Shown here: positions 33,821 through 42,241 of the stretch, one piece after another
How the letters are laid out: each line of letters starts with the position of its first letter
Numbering within the stretch: position 1 is the first letter of the stretch
Origin: Streptomyces sp. NBC_00459
GTDB taxonomy: Bacteria; Actinomycetota; Actinomycetes; Streptomycetales; Streptomycetaceae
Length of the DNA stretch: 64,000 nt
Direction of reading: 5' to 3'
Assembly (NCBI RefSeq): GCF_036013955.1
Contig: NZ_CP107903.1
Span: 5,146,001-5,210,000, forward strand
Notes under the pieces: model-generated
Seen by the model: the letters and a program-made list of their open reading frames with translations, nothing else
What the model was told of the DNA's origin: nothing
Database searches by the model: none
Translations under genes and position numbers: made by a program

Positions 33821-34723
33821 ATGGCCGGACGGGAACCGCCCACCCGCCCCTTCCGTCTCACCGGCATGAAAAAGCAGCGACTGACGAGCGCGAGCCTCAG
33901 CCTCCTGACCCTGACCGTGCTCCCCTTCGCCGCGGCCTGTGGCAGCGAGAAGGCCGGCGGGGGCAGCCAGACCGTCGGGACAGGGACGGGATCCGGAACG
34001 TCCGAGGTCACCGGCATCCACTGGACCGTAGACGACCTCACCGCCGACGGGAAGAAGAGCCAGGCCCCCGCCAGCGCCTGGCTGAAGATCGACAAGAACG
34101 GCAAGGTCAGCGGCAACCTCGGCTGCAACGGCTTCGGGGCCGAAGCCACCGTCGACGGCGACGAAGTCTCCTTCGCAGAGCTCCTGTCGACCGACATGGG
34201 CTGCGCCAACGACCCGATGGCTTTCGAGGGCAGCTTCAGCAAGGCACTCAAGGACGGGACCCTCACCGCCAAGGCCACCGAAGCCGGCGCCAAGAACATC
34301 CGGCAACTGACCCTCACCACCAAGAGCGGCGACACCATCCACCTCACCGAGGAGAAGGCCGCCCCCCTCTACGGCACCAAGTGGACGGTCACGACGGTCG
34401 GTGCCACGGGCGACGGCGACAGCCAGGCCGTCGCCCCCCTCCCCTCCGGCGCCGAGGCCTATCTCGTCCTCGACCAGAAGAAGGGGACCGTCAGCGGCAA
34501 GGCTGGTTGCAACAACGTTTCTGCCGAGGCAACGGTCAGCGACGGCGATATCACTTTCGGCAGCCCGGCGACCACCCGAAGGATGTGCGACGGCTCACTC
34601 ATGGAGGTCGAGAAGGAGCTGCTGAAGATCTTCGACGGGAAGACCGCGTACAAGATCGATCACCGTAGCCTCTCTCTGACCAGCGCAAACGGGACCACCG
34701 TCAGCGCGACCGCTGCCGATTGA
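33821..34723 (+). CDS. META-domain lipoprotein
   Basis: A 300-residue secreted lipoprotein. A basic n-region and a hydrophobic core (SASLSLLTLTVLPF) end in a lipobox AAAC, with the lipidated Cys around residue 37. Two META (HslJ-like) domains follow, each with the W-T-V ... G-C-N core: IHWTVDDLTAD / GNLGCNGFGAEATVDGD and TKWTVTTVG / GKAGCNNVSAEATVSDGD, both with a following MGC or MC cysteine. ATG 33821 has GAAGG 8 nt upstream; ATG 33866 would give a shorter n-region. META proteins are surface or periplasmic stress proteins. Confidence 0.85.
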   Translation: MAGREPPTRPFRLTGMKKQRLTSASLSLLTLTVLPFAAACGSEKAGGGSQTVGTGTGSGTSEVTGIHWTVDDLTADGKKSQAPASAWLKIDKNGKVSGNLGCNGFGAEATVDGDEVSFAELLSTDMGCANDPMAFEGSFSKALKDGTLTAKATEAGAKNIRQLTLTTKSGDTIHLTEEKAAPLYGTKWTVTTVGATGDGDSQAVAPLPSGAEAYLVLDQKKGTVSGKAGCNNVSAEATVSDGDITFGSPATTRRMCDGSLMEVEKELLKIFDGKTAYKIDHRSLSLTSANGTTVSATAAD

Positions 34724-34780
34724 GCCTCTACCGCAGTCCACGGCCCCACAGTGCCCGCACGTCACAGTCGCATTCCCTAA

Positions 34781-34810
34781 TTCGGACCAGTGGTCGATCT
34801 CGCCTACACT
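34781..34810 (+). promoter_or_regulatory. purF promoter (leaderless)
   Basis: TTCGGA (34781-34786) and TACACT (34805-34810) are separated by 18 bp. The GTG of purF begins 8 bp after the -10 box, so transcription should start at or within a base or two of the start codon. No Shine-Dalgarno is possible. Confidence 0.6.
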
Positions 34811-34817
34811 CGGTGGC

Positions 34818-36347
34818 GTGCCACGTGGTGACGGTCGACTCAGTCATGATCTGCTCCCCGGCGAGAAAGGCCCCCAGGACGCTTGCGGCGTCTTCGGGGT
34901 CTGGGCCCCCGGCGAAGAGGTCGCCAAGCTCACTTACTTCGGGCTCTACGCCCTGCAGCATCGAGGCCAGGAATCCGCGGGTATCGCGGTCAGCAACGGC
35001 TCGAAGATCCTCGTCTTCAAGGACATGGGGCTTGTCTCCCAGGTCTTCGACGAGACCTCGCTCGGCGCGCTCAAGGGTCATATCGCGGTCGGTCACGCCC
35101 GCTACTCGACCACTGGCGCCTCCACCTGGGAGAACGCCCAGCCCACCTTCCGCGCGACCGGCCACGGCTCCATCGCCCTCGGCCACAACGGCAACCTCGT
35201 CAACACGGCGCAGCTCGCCGAGATGGTCGCCGACCTGCCCAAGCAGCACGACGGCCGCACTCCGCGAGTCGCGGCTACCAACGACACCGATCTGCTGACG
35301 GCCCTCCTGGCCGCCCAGACCGACGACGAGGGCAAGCCGCTGACCATCGAAGACGCCTCCGCGCGGATCCTTCCGCAGGTCCAGGGCGCCTTCTCCCTCG
35401 TCTTCATGGACGAGCACACGCTGTACGCCGCCCGCGACCCGCAGGGCATCCGCCCCCTGGTCCTGGGCCGGCTGGAGCGCGGCTGGGTCGTCGCCTCCGA
35501 GTCCGCCGCCCTCGACATCTGCGGCGCCGCCTATGTGCGCGAGATCGAGCCGGGCGAGTTCGTCGCCATCGACGAGAACGGCCTGCGAACCTCCCGATTC
35601 GCGGAAGCGAAGCCCAAGGGCTGTGTCTTCGAGTACGTGTACCTCGCCCGCCCGGACACCGACATCGCCGGCCGGAACGTGTACCTCTCCCGGGTCGAGA
35701 TGGGCCGGAAACTCGCCAAGGAAGCCCCTGTCGAGGCCGACCTGGTGATAGCGACCCCGGAATCCGGCACCCCCGCAGCCATCGGCTACGCGGAGGCCTC
35801 CGGGATCCCCTTCGGTGCCGGACTCGTCAAGAACGCCTATGTCGGACGTACGTTCATCCAGCCCTCCCAGACGATCCGGCAGCTCGGTATCCGGCTGAAG
35901 CTGAACCCGCTGAAGGAAGTCATCAAGGGCAAGCGTCTGGTCGTCGTCGACGACTCGATCGTGCGCGGCAACACCCAGCGGGCGCTCGTGCGCATGCTGC
36001 GGGAGGCCGGCGCGGCGGAGGTCCACATCCGGATCTCCTCGCCGCCCGTCAAGTGGCCCTGCTTCTTCGGCATCGACTTCGCCACCCGCGCCGAACTCAT
36101 CGCCAACGGCATGACGATCGACGAGATCGGCACCTCGCTCGGGGCCGACTCCCTCTCGTACATCTCCCTCGACGGCATGATCGAGGCGACCACCATCGCC
36201 AAGCCGAACCTGTGCCGCGCCTGCTTCGACGGTGAGTACCCGATGGACCTCCCGGACCCCGAACTGCTCGGCAAGCAGCTCCTGGAGACCGAGCTGGCCG
36301 CAGGGCCCGCCGCCACGGCCGCGGCCGACGCGATCCGTCGCCCGTAA
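34818..36347 (+). CDS. purF: Amidophosphoribosyltransferase
   Basis: A 509-residue enzyme catalysing the committed step of purine synthesis (PRPP + glutamine to phosphoribosylamine). The N-terminal nucleophile is Cys23 (GPQDACGVFGVWAPG), exposed after removal of a 22-residue propeptide. The glutaminase domain has YFGLYALQHRGQESAGI, GHARYSTTG and LGHNGNLVN. The PRTase domain carries the PRPP loop VVVDDSIVRGNTQRALVRMLREAGA and the PPVKWPCFFGID segment. The start is GTG 34818, apparently leaderless. purM follows 49 bp downstream and is probably cotranscribed. Confidence 0.97.
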   Translation: MPRGDGRLSHDLLPGEKGPQDACGVFGVWAPGEEVAKLTYFGLYALQHRGQESAGIAVSNGSKILVFKDMGLVSQVFDETSLGALKGHIAVGHARYSTTGASTWENAQPTFRATGHGSIALGHNGNLVNTAQLAEMVADLPKQHDGRTPRVAATNDTDLLTALLAAQTDDEGKPLTIEDASARILPQVQGAFSLVFMDEHTLYAARDPQGIRPLVLGRLERGWVVASESAALDICGAAYVREIEPGEFVAIDENGLRTSRFAEAKPKGCVFEYVYLARPDTDIAGRNVYLSRVEMGRKLAKEAPVEADLVIATPESGTPAAIGYAEASGIPFGAGLVKNAYVGRTFIQPSQTIRQLGIRLKLNPLKEVIKGKRLVVVDDSIVRGNTQRALVRMLREAGAAEVHIRISSPPVKWPCFFGIDFATRAELIANGMTIDEIGTSLGADSLSYISLDGMIEATTIAKPNLCRACFDGEYPMDLPDPELLGKQLLETELAAGPAATAAADAIRRP

Positions 36348-36396
36348 AAGCCCTGCTCCGGCTTCTGTTTCACATCAACCTGAAAGATCCCAGGCA

Positions 36397-37476
36397 ATGT
36401 CTGCGACCAACTCTGCTTCCGGCGCCTCCTACGCGGCCGCCGGCGTCGACATCGAAGCGGGCGACCGCGCCGTCGAGCTGATGAAGGAGTGGGTGAAGAA
36501 GACGCAGCGCCCCGAGGTCCTCGGCGGCCTCGGCGGCTTCGCCGGCCTCTTCGACGCCTCCGCCCTCAAGCGCTTCGAGCGCCCGCTGCTCGCCTCCGCG
36601 ACCGACGGCGTCGGCACGAAGGTCGACATCGCCCGGCAGCTGGGCGTGTACGACACCATCGGGCACGACCTGGTCGCCATGGTCATGGACGACATCGTGG
36701 TGTGCGGCGCCGAACCGCTGTTCATGACCGACTACATCTGTGTCGGCAAGGTCCACCCCGAGCGTGTCGCCGCGATCGTCAAGGGCATCGCCGAAGGCTG
36801 CGTACTGGCCGGATGCGCTCTGGTCGGCGGCGAGACGGCCGAACACCCGGGTCTGCTCGGCCCGGACGACTTCGACGTCGCCGGCGCCGGTACGGGCGTC
36901 GTGGAGGCCGACCGGCTGCTCGGCGCGGATCGTATCCGTACGGGTGACGCGGTGATCGCCATGGCGGCTTCCGGGCTTCACTCGAACGGGTACTCGCTCG
37001 TGCGGCATGTGCTGCTGAAGCAGGGCGGGCTGGCCCTGGACGCGCACATCGAGGAGTTCGGGCACACGCTCGGCGAGGAACTCCTCGTCCCCACCAAGAT
37101 CTACTCCCTCGACTGCCTGGCCCTCATGCGCACCACAGATGTGCACGCCTACTCGCACATCACCGGTGGCGGTCTGGCCGCCAACCTGGCCCGGGTGATT
37201 CCGGACACCCTGCACGCGATCGTCGACCGCTCCACCTGGACCCCGGCCCCGGTCTTCGACCTCGTCGGGAAGACGGGTTCCGTCGAACGCCTGGAGCTGG
37301 AGAAGACGCTGAACATGGGCGTCGGCATGATCGCGATCGTCCCCGAGGACTCGGCGGACGTGGCCCTCGCCACCCTGGCGGACCGAGGCGTGGAGGCATG
37401 GGTGGCAGGCGAGATCACGGACCGCGCCGACCACGCGACAGGCGCGGAGCTGGTGGGCGACTACGCCCGCGCCTGA
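36397..37476 (+). CDS. purM: Phosphoribosylformylglycinamidine cyclo-ligase (AIR synthetase)
   Basis: A 359-residue AIR synthetase, which closes the imidazole ring (FGAM + ATP to AIR). Family motifs are SYAAAGVDIEAGDRAVELMK, the ATP-binding LASATDGVGTKVDIA, HDLVAMVMDDIVVCGAEPLFMTDY, GCALVGGETAEHPG, SGLHSNGYSLVR and HITGGGLAANLARV. ATG 36397 starts MSATNSASGASYAAAG. It acts on the product of PurSQL, completing AIR formation within this window's gene set. Confidence 0.97.
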   Translation: MSATNSASGASYAAAGVDIEAGDRAVELMKEWVKKTQRPEVLGGLGGFAGLFDASALKRFERPLLASATDGVGTKVDIARQLGVYDTIGHDLVAMVMDDIVVCGAEPLFMTDYICVGKVHPERVAAIVKGIAEGCVLAGCALVGGETAEHPGLLGPDDFDVAGAGTGVVEADRLLGADRIRTGDAVIAMAASGLHSNGYSLVRHVLLKQGGLALDAHIEEFGHTLGEELLVPTKIYSLDCLALMRTTDVHAYSHITGGGLAANLARVIPDTLHAIVDRSTWTPAPVFDLVGKTGSVERLELEKTLNMGVGMIAIVPEDSADVALATLADRGVEAWVAGEITDRADHATGAELVGDYARA

Positions 37477-37716
37477 CGGCAAGGCGGCGCAGCCGCCGAC
37501 CGGAAAGGGCGCGGGGGAGCTGCGCGACCAGCCACAACGCACCCGCACTCGCCAATCCACAGAGCCCCCGAACTCACAGGCGCCCCCGCCCAACCCAAGT
37601 GGAACGGCAACGCACAAAACCCGGTCCGGCGTTTGACCGCCCGACCGGGTGAGGTGCAGCTGATGCCCTACAGGAAATGTGCAACCTGTTCAGCGCGCCG
37701 CAGCAGACGTAAGACG

Positions 37717-37983
37717 TCAAGCCCCACGGCGTTGTTGCGACGACGCGGAACCTGAGGATTGATCGTCCTCGTCCTCATCGTCGTCGTTGTACCGATCCGC
37801 GTACTGGGCGTACGGGTCGTCTTCTTCCTCGTCGTCGTCCTCGAACGGCTCGCCATTCGGCGGCTGGCTCGAAGTCGAAGCGCCCAGCTCATTGGCCAGA
37901 CGCGAGAGGTCAGTCCCGCCGCTGCTGTACTTCAGCTGGCGGGCGACCTTCGTCTGCTTGGCCTTTGCCCGGCCGCGCCCCAT
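37717..37983 (-). CDS. DUF3073 domain protein
   Basis: An 88-residue actinobacterial DUF3073 protein. The conserved N-terminus MGRGRAKAKQTKVARQLKYSS is strongly basic and the C-terminal half very acidic (DDDEEEDDPYAQYADRY, DDDEDEDDQ). ATG 37983 has GAGGGGG upstream. The charge pattern suggests RNA or protein binding; function is unknown. It is consistently found near purM in Streptomyces. Confidence 0.88.
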   Translation of the reverse strand: MGRGRAKAKQTKVARQLKYSSGGTDLSRLANELGASTSSQPPNGEPFEDDDEEEDDPYAQYADRYNDDDEDEDDQSSGSASSQQRRGA

Positions 37984-38271
37984 GGCTCGACCCCCTCGGA
38001 TACGGGGCTCGGTGGCCCCAGAGTCTTGACACCCGTTCATGTTCTGGAACGGGCTCTCCGTGGAGAGACCGGTCCGTAGGGCTTCCACGGTACCTGAGCC
38101 CACGCCCATACGGTACGTCGCCCGCAGGACGTGCCGGTGCCCAGAACCCGCGAGGTGCCCTGTCCCCGCTGGTCAACCGCGATTTTAACCACTTCTTGGC
38201 GGCCGACCCGCCGACGGGGGTGAGAGTTCTCTCCAACACCCCGCCGACAGGTACCTCCGCGCCGTCTCGGA

Positions 38272-39372
38272 CTACCGGCTCCGGCGGGCCTCCGACATCC
38301 TCTGCTCGGCGATCCGGTCGGCCGCCGCGGCCGGCGGAATACCGTCCGACTTCGCACGTGCGAATATGGCCAACGTGGTGTCGTAGATCTTCGCGGCCTT
38401 CGCCCTGCACCGCTCGAAGTCGAACCCGTGCAGCTCGTCGGCCACCTGGATCACGCCACCGGCGTTCACGACGTAGTCGGGCGCGTAGAGGATCCCGCGG
38501 TCCGCGAGGTCCTTCTCGACGCCCGGGTGCGAGAGCTGGTTGTTGGCCGCCCCGCACACCACCTTGGCGGTCAGCACGGGCAGGGTGTCGTCGCTGAGCG
38601 CCCCGCCCAGCGCGCAGGGCGCGTAGATGTCCAGCCCCTCGGTGCGGATCAGCGCGTCGGTGTCGGCGACGGCCGTGACCCCGCCGTCCGGGTACGTGGC
38701 CAGAATCCGGCGTACGGCGTCCTCCCGTACGTCGGTGATCACGACCTCGGCGCCGTCCTCCCGCAGATGCCGCACCAGGTGGTGCCCGACCTTGCCGACG
38801 CCCGCGATGCCGACCAGGCGTCCGCGCAGCGACGGGTCTCCCCAGAGGTGCTGCGCGCTCGCCCGCATGCCCTGGTAGACCCCGAAGGCGGTCAGGACGG
38901 ATGAGTCGCCGGCGCCGCCGTTCTCCGGGGACCGTCCGGTCGTCCAGCGGCACTCGCGCGCGACCACGTCCATGTCGGCCACATACGTGCCGACGTCGCA
39001 CGCGGTGACGTACCGCCCGCCGAGCGAGGCCACGAACCGGCCGTAGGCGAGGAGGAGTTCCTCGCTCTTGACGATGTCCGGATCGCCGATGATCACGGCT
39101 TTGCCGCCGCCGTGGTCGAGACCGGCCATGGCGTTCTTGTAAGACATCCCGCGGGCGAGGTTCAGCGCGTCGGCGACGGCCTCCGCCTCGCTCGCGTACG
39201 GGTAGAAGCGCGTACCGCCGAGCGCGGGGCCGAGGGCGGTGGAGTGGATGGCGATCACGGCCTTGAGGCCGGTGGCCCGGTCCTGGCAGAGCACGACTTG
39301 CTCATGACCCCCCTGCTCCGAGTGGAACAGGGTGTGCAGTACATCAGCAGGCGCGCCGGTTACGTCGGTCAC
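38272..39372 (-). CDS. vdh: Valine (Leu/Ile/Val) dehydrogenase
   Basis: A 366-residue NAD-dependent branched-chain amino acid dehydrogenase, almost identical in pattern to Streptomyces Vdh. The catalytic region has GGTRFYPYASE, LARGMSYKNAMAGLDHGGGKAVIIGD (active-site Lys) and VTACDVGTYVADMDVVARE. The Rossmann NAD site is GIAGVGKVGHHLV. Further blocks are APCALGGALSDDTLP, VCGAANNQLSHPGVE and YAPDYVVNAGGVIQVADELHGFD. The start is GTG 39372 with GGAG 8 nt upstream. It feeds oxidised branched-chain amino acids into acyl-CoA precursors for fatty acid and polyketide synthesis. Confidence 0.95.
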   Translation of the reverse strand: MTDVTGAPADVLHTLFHSEQGGHEQVVLCQDRATGLKAVIAIHSTALGPALGGTRFYPYASEAEAVADALNLARGMSYKNAMAGLDHGGGKAVIIGDPDIVKSEELLLAYGRFVASLGGRYVTACDVGTYVADMDVVARECRWTTGRSPENGGAGDSSVLTAFGVYQGMRASAQHLWGDPSLRGRLVGIAGVGKVGHHLVRHLREDGAEVVITDVREDAVRRILATYPDGGVTAVADTDALIRTEGLDIYAPCALGGALSDDTLPVLTAKVVCGAANNQLSHPGVEKDLADRGILYAPDYVVNAGGVIQVADELHGFDFERCRAKAAKIYDTTLAIFARAKSDGIPPAAAADRIAEQRMSEARRSR

Positions 39373-39614
39373 TGTGGTGACTCCATGGAAGTAGCGGCGG
39401 TTGGGGCCGGGGCCCGTACGGGTGGCGGGCCTCCGTGGGCATGAGAGTAAAGCTCCTCCCCGGCCCGCGTATGCCAACCGTCCCCGCAGTGCCAAGGATC
39501 ACCCACCGGTGACATGGGACCGAACGACGGTTTGCATAATTTTCCCGTGCTGATGTGTGCTGGTTCCGCTGGTTGCGTGGGTTTTCCCGGTCGTCCAGGG
39601 GGGAGGGAGCAGGC

Positions 39615-40466
39615 GTGCCCAAGGTGTCCTCGGTGATCGTCCCGTACGCGTCCTACTTGCGTGTCTACGAGCCGCTGGCGGCCTTCCCGGAGCCGGAGCG
39701 CAGCCACTGGGCGCGCTACGCCCGACGGCCCGACCGGCCCTCGTACCAGGACGAACTGCGGCGCTCCCTGGCCGACTTGCTGCCCACCCCGCCGGTCGCG
39801 GTGCCGGTGCACGAGAGCGCCGACGCGTTCGTGACCGAGGCCGAGGGCGTGGTGTGCGTCTGCCCCTGGCGCACCCGGCTGCGCGGCTGGCAGGCGCTGG
39901 GCGGGCTGGGGGAGGAACTGCCCGTCCCGGTCCTGGACGCCGTCCTGCCGCCCCTCGTACGCCACCAGGCGGCCCAGGACTACGAGCGCTGGCTGGCCCG
40001 CAACCCGGATGCCCGCCCCTGGATCCGCACGGCGACCTGGCAGGTGCCGCTGAACTGGTTCGTGCTGGTGACCGACGAGGAGCGCGAGTACGACAAGGGC
40101 TCGGGAGCCGACGGGGGAGCGGCGCCCGTGCTGCGCTACCGGACACCCATGGTCCAGGCGCGGCGGCGGGTGGCGCGCGGGCTGCGAACCCTGCGGGACA
40201 CCCTCGACGAGGGGCCGCTGATCGACGGGCTGGTGGACGTCGGGCGCTGGCTGGAGGAGTTCCATCCGCGCTCGCTGGTCGAGCTGGACTACGGCGGCCT
40301 CGTGCATGTGCTGCCGGCCGGCGATCTGGCGGGCGACCACTCGGCGGCGGACGTGGCCGCGGGGATCGAGGCGCTGCGCGAGGGGGACGGCGAGGCGGCC
40401 GGGGAGGCGTACGGGCGGCTCGTGGAGCGGTGGCGGGCGGTGCGGGACCGGCGGTCGGCCAACTGA
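39615..40466 (+). CDS. Conserved Streptomyces protein next to bldC
   Basis: A 283-residue cytosolic protein without recognised catalytic motifs. Conserved-looking blocks are VSSVIVPYASYLRVYEPLAAFPEPERSHWARYA, VCPWRTRLRGWQALGG, TWQVPLNWFVLVTDEERE, YRTPMVQARRRVARGLRTLRD and VELDYGGLVHVL. GTG 39615 has GGGGGGAGGGAG ending 5 nt upstream. It is transcribed away from vdh; the 242-bp divergent region contains a TTTGCATAATTTT stretch with a -10-like CATAAT (39534-39539). It precedes bldC on the same strand, 512 bp away. Confidence 0.78.
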   Translation: MPKVSSVIVPYASYLRVYEPLAAFPEPERSHWARYARRPDRPSYQDELRRSLADLLPTPPVAVPVHESADAFVTEAEGVVCVCPWRTRLRGWQALGGLGEELPVPVLDAVLPPLVRHQAAQDYERWLARNPDARPWIRTATWQVPLNWFVLVTDEEREYDKGSGADGGAAPVLRYRTPMVQARRRVARGLRTLRDTLDEGPLIDGLVDVGRWLEEFHPRSLVELDYGGLVHVLPAGDLAGDHSAADVAAGIEALREGDGEAAGEAYGRLVERWRAVRDRRSAN

Positions 40467-40978
40467 CAGTTCGTCAAAAAAAGACTCCCTGGAACGTGAG
40501 TTCCATTTATGTGGGACGCTCTTGGAGCTGCCGTGGGACGTAGGTCCCGATCCGGGCGTTTGTGTCAAGCGTGACGGACCGCACGTACAGGTGGCTTGCG
40601 TCCCTTGCCCCTCCTCGTGCCAAAATAGGACAAGGAGTCCGGGGGAGGCTCTATCTGCCCAGCTATGGGTGGAATCTCAGCATTGCACGCTATGGGGGGT
40701 CTCGTGACTCCTGATCGCCGCTGTGACTGATCGTCACAGTGGCGTGACTGTCCGCTATGGCATGGTCCATTGGCTTCCGTCGCCGATGGCCGCCTGGGAG
40801 GGCAATTCCATCGGTTTGGCCTACGCGGTTGGACAGATGGTGTAGTTGTAGTGCCGAGGACAAGCCGTTCGTCCTATAACCGACTCGACCCGCATCCGCC
40901 ATTTCGGGCAACGCGGGTCAAGGTGCAGAATTTAGAGGAATGAACCGAGAAGGTTCGGTTCTCCCGAGGAGGCCGCTC
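40467..40978. promoter_or_regulatory. Long bldC upstream region
   Basis: A 512-bp non-coding stretch with reduced GC and no gene seen on either strand. It contains short A/T runs (AAAAAAAGACT near 40476, CCAAAATAGGACAAGG near 40620), repeated GTGACT words at 40704-40752 and the perfect 7-bp palindrome at 40721-40739. Its length and conserved-gene context point to complex developmental control of bldC. Confidence 0.55.
40721..40739. promoter_or_regulatory. Palindrome CTGTGAC-N5-GTCACAG (candidate BldD or Crp-like site)
   Basis: A perfect 7-bp inverted repeat lies 240 bp upstream of bldC. The core GTGA-N7-TCAC fits the loose BldD pattern (AGTGA-Nm-TCACC), and bldC is, to my recollection, within the BldD regulon. 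A Crp site would need six central bases, so BldD is the better guess. Confidence 0.45.
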
Positions 40979-41185
40979 ATGACCGCTCGCACCCCTGATG
41001 CCGAGCCGCTGCTGACCCCGGCTGAGGTCGCCACCATGTTCCGTGTTGACCCCAAGACGGTGACGCGGTGGGCGAAGGCCGGCAAGCTCACGTCCATCCG
41101 GACGCTCGGCGGACATCGCCGTTACCGCGAGGCCGAGGTCCGCGCTCTGCTTGCGGGCATTCCGCAGCAGCGCAGCGAGGCCTGA
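40979..41185 (+). CDS. bldC: Developmental regulator BldC
   Basis: A 68-residue MerR-like DNA-binding protein with a single winged-helix domain: LLTPAEVATMFRVDPKTVTRWAKAGKLTSIRTLGGHRRYREAEVRALL. The HTH (EVATMFRVDPKTVTRW) and wing (LGGHRRY) are intact and there is no effector domain, as in S. coelicolor BldC. It delays sporulation by cooperative head-to-tail binding to direct repeats. ATG 40979 has CGAGGAGG 6 nt upstream; the in-frame ATG at 40940 is not supported by a ribosome binding site. It ends in a strong terminator at 41373. Confidence 0.96.
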   Translation: MTARTPDAEPLLTPAEVATMFRVDPKTVTRWAKAGKLTSIRTLGGHRRYREAEVRALLAGIPQQRSEA

Positions 41186-41222
41186 CCAACTGAATAGTCG
41201 GACAAATCGGCAGGTCCCCCAA

Positions 41223-41351
41223 CTATCGGCCGAGATGTCCGGCGCGCAACACCAGCACCACCAGAGTCACCTGCTTCATCACCAACAGCTTCAAACGACG
41301 CGGGTCCTGCCCCAACAGGCCCCATACCCAAGGCAGTTCCATCAGTTCCAT
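41223..41351 (-). CDS. Possible 42-residue hydrophobic protein antisense to the bldC 3' UTR
   Basis: An open frame on the minus strand reads MELMELPWVWGLLGQDPRRL, then KLLVMKQVTLVVLVLRAGHLGR. It has mostly G/C third positions, unlike the low-complexity QH-rich + strand frame. No strong Shine-Dalgarno is visible. It lies wholly within the region between bldC and its terminator, so expression would be antisense to the bldC transcript. Reality is uncertain. Confidence 0.25.
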   Translation of the reverse strand: MELMELPWVWGLLGQDPRRLKLLVMKQVTLVVLVLRAGHLGR

Positions 41352-41372
41352 AGCTTCAAGGGTGCGTCGTAG

Positions 41373-41414
41373 AGATCGCGCTGGACTCCGCCGGGTCCAG
41401 CGCGATCTTTTTTG
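41373..41414 (+). terminator. bldC terminator
   Basis: AGATCGCGCTGGAC (41373-41386) pairs perfectly with GTCCAGCGCGATCT (41395-41408), followed by a run of six T residues. A textbook intrinsic terminator 188 bp downstream of bldC, leaving a long 3' UTR. Confidence 0.9.
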
Positions 41415-41629
41415 TGTCCGCGGCCGGGGGTGGCACGGGGTGCTGTGAGCGGGCTTGTTGGAGTCTGGGGAGGGGTGTCGGATCGGCCGTGGGGAGCCCG
41501 CCGAGGCTGGTGCAATTGCACATATTAAATTGACCAGTTGTAGGAGACCGGTAAGAACCCACATTTTGAAAACTCATGCGGTGACACCCGTCACACACCG
41601 CGCGCCTTGTTGACGACGCGCCACGAGTG

Positions 41630-41827
41630 CTAGTGGGAGCCGCTGTTGGCACCCGGTGTCTCGTCGGTCTCGGAGTCCCCGTCGGTCTCGGTGCAGCGCT
41701 CCATGGCGAGCCTCTGTAACCGGTGGCAGATCGGACAGTGCCGGGTGAGATGCGGGTACCCGCTGGCGGCCGACAGATGTGCCCGGAGCAGAGCACGCGT
41801 CTCATGCCGTCGTGCGGTCGCCGCCAT
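41630..41827 (-). CDS. DUF6274-like small protein
   Basis: A 65-residue protein reading MAATARRHETRALLRAHLSA, then YPHLTRHCPICHRLQRLAME and a short acidic tail. The H-x5-H-CPICH arrangement could bind one zinc. I match it to the Streptomyces DUF6274 family by this pattern. ATG 41827 is preceded by CGGAGGTGG 4 nt upstream, an excellent ribosome binding site. It lies downstream of the tRNA-Asp gene and could be transcribed from its own promoter. Function is unknown. Confidence 0.68.
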   Translation of the reverse strand: MAATARRHETRALLRAHLSAASGYPHLTRHCPICHRLQRLAMERCTETDGDSETDETPGANSGSH

Positions 41828-42002
41828 ACGCCACCTCCGGAAGGGGGACAGGGCGTCAGGGGCCCTGCTCTCTGGGTACCGGGGGACGACGGCGCCGTCA
41901 ATACGACGGTGTCGGCCAGACGGCGCGCCAGGACGCAGGAAATACCGCCCGGGGTGATGCTCCGGGCCCTGTTCGCCGAGGTGATGTGGGCGTGACATGA
42001 GA

Positions 42003-42034
42003 AAGGCCCGCGTCCGTTGCCGGATGCGGGCCTT
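42003..42034 (-). terminator. tRNA-Asp (copy 1) terminator
   Basis: AAGGCCCGC (42003-42011) and GCGGGCCTT (42026-42034) form the outer stem, continued by TCCG/CGGA inside. The hairpin is 10 bp past the tRNA 3' end on the minus strand. Confidence 0.7.
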
Positions 42035-42044
42035 GTCTTCACTG

Positions 42045-42119
42045 CGGTCCTGACGGGATTTGAACCCGCGGCCTCCACCTTGACAGGGTGGCGAGCACTC
42101 CAAACTGCTCCACAGGACC
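42045..42119 (-). tRNA. tRNA-Asp(GTC), copy 1
   Basis: A 75-nt tRNA with acceptor GGTCCTG/CAGGACC, discriminator G, anticodon loop CTGTCAAG giving GUC, and a GTTCAAATC T-loop. CCA is not encoded. It is identical in the transcribed part to 48193-48267. It sits just downstream of hrpA. Confidence 0.94.
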
Positions 42120-42241
42120 AGGTTTCGCGGCACTTGATGTTGCGCTGTGCTGCGAAAAGAGACTGTACAGGAGGGTGGGCCCAGGGGCGAACTCACCCAT
42201 CGTACCGACCCCGTTACGCCTTCGGTAGCCGATTTGCGGCG

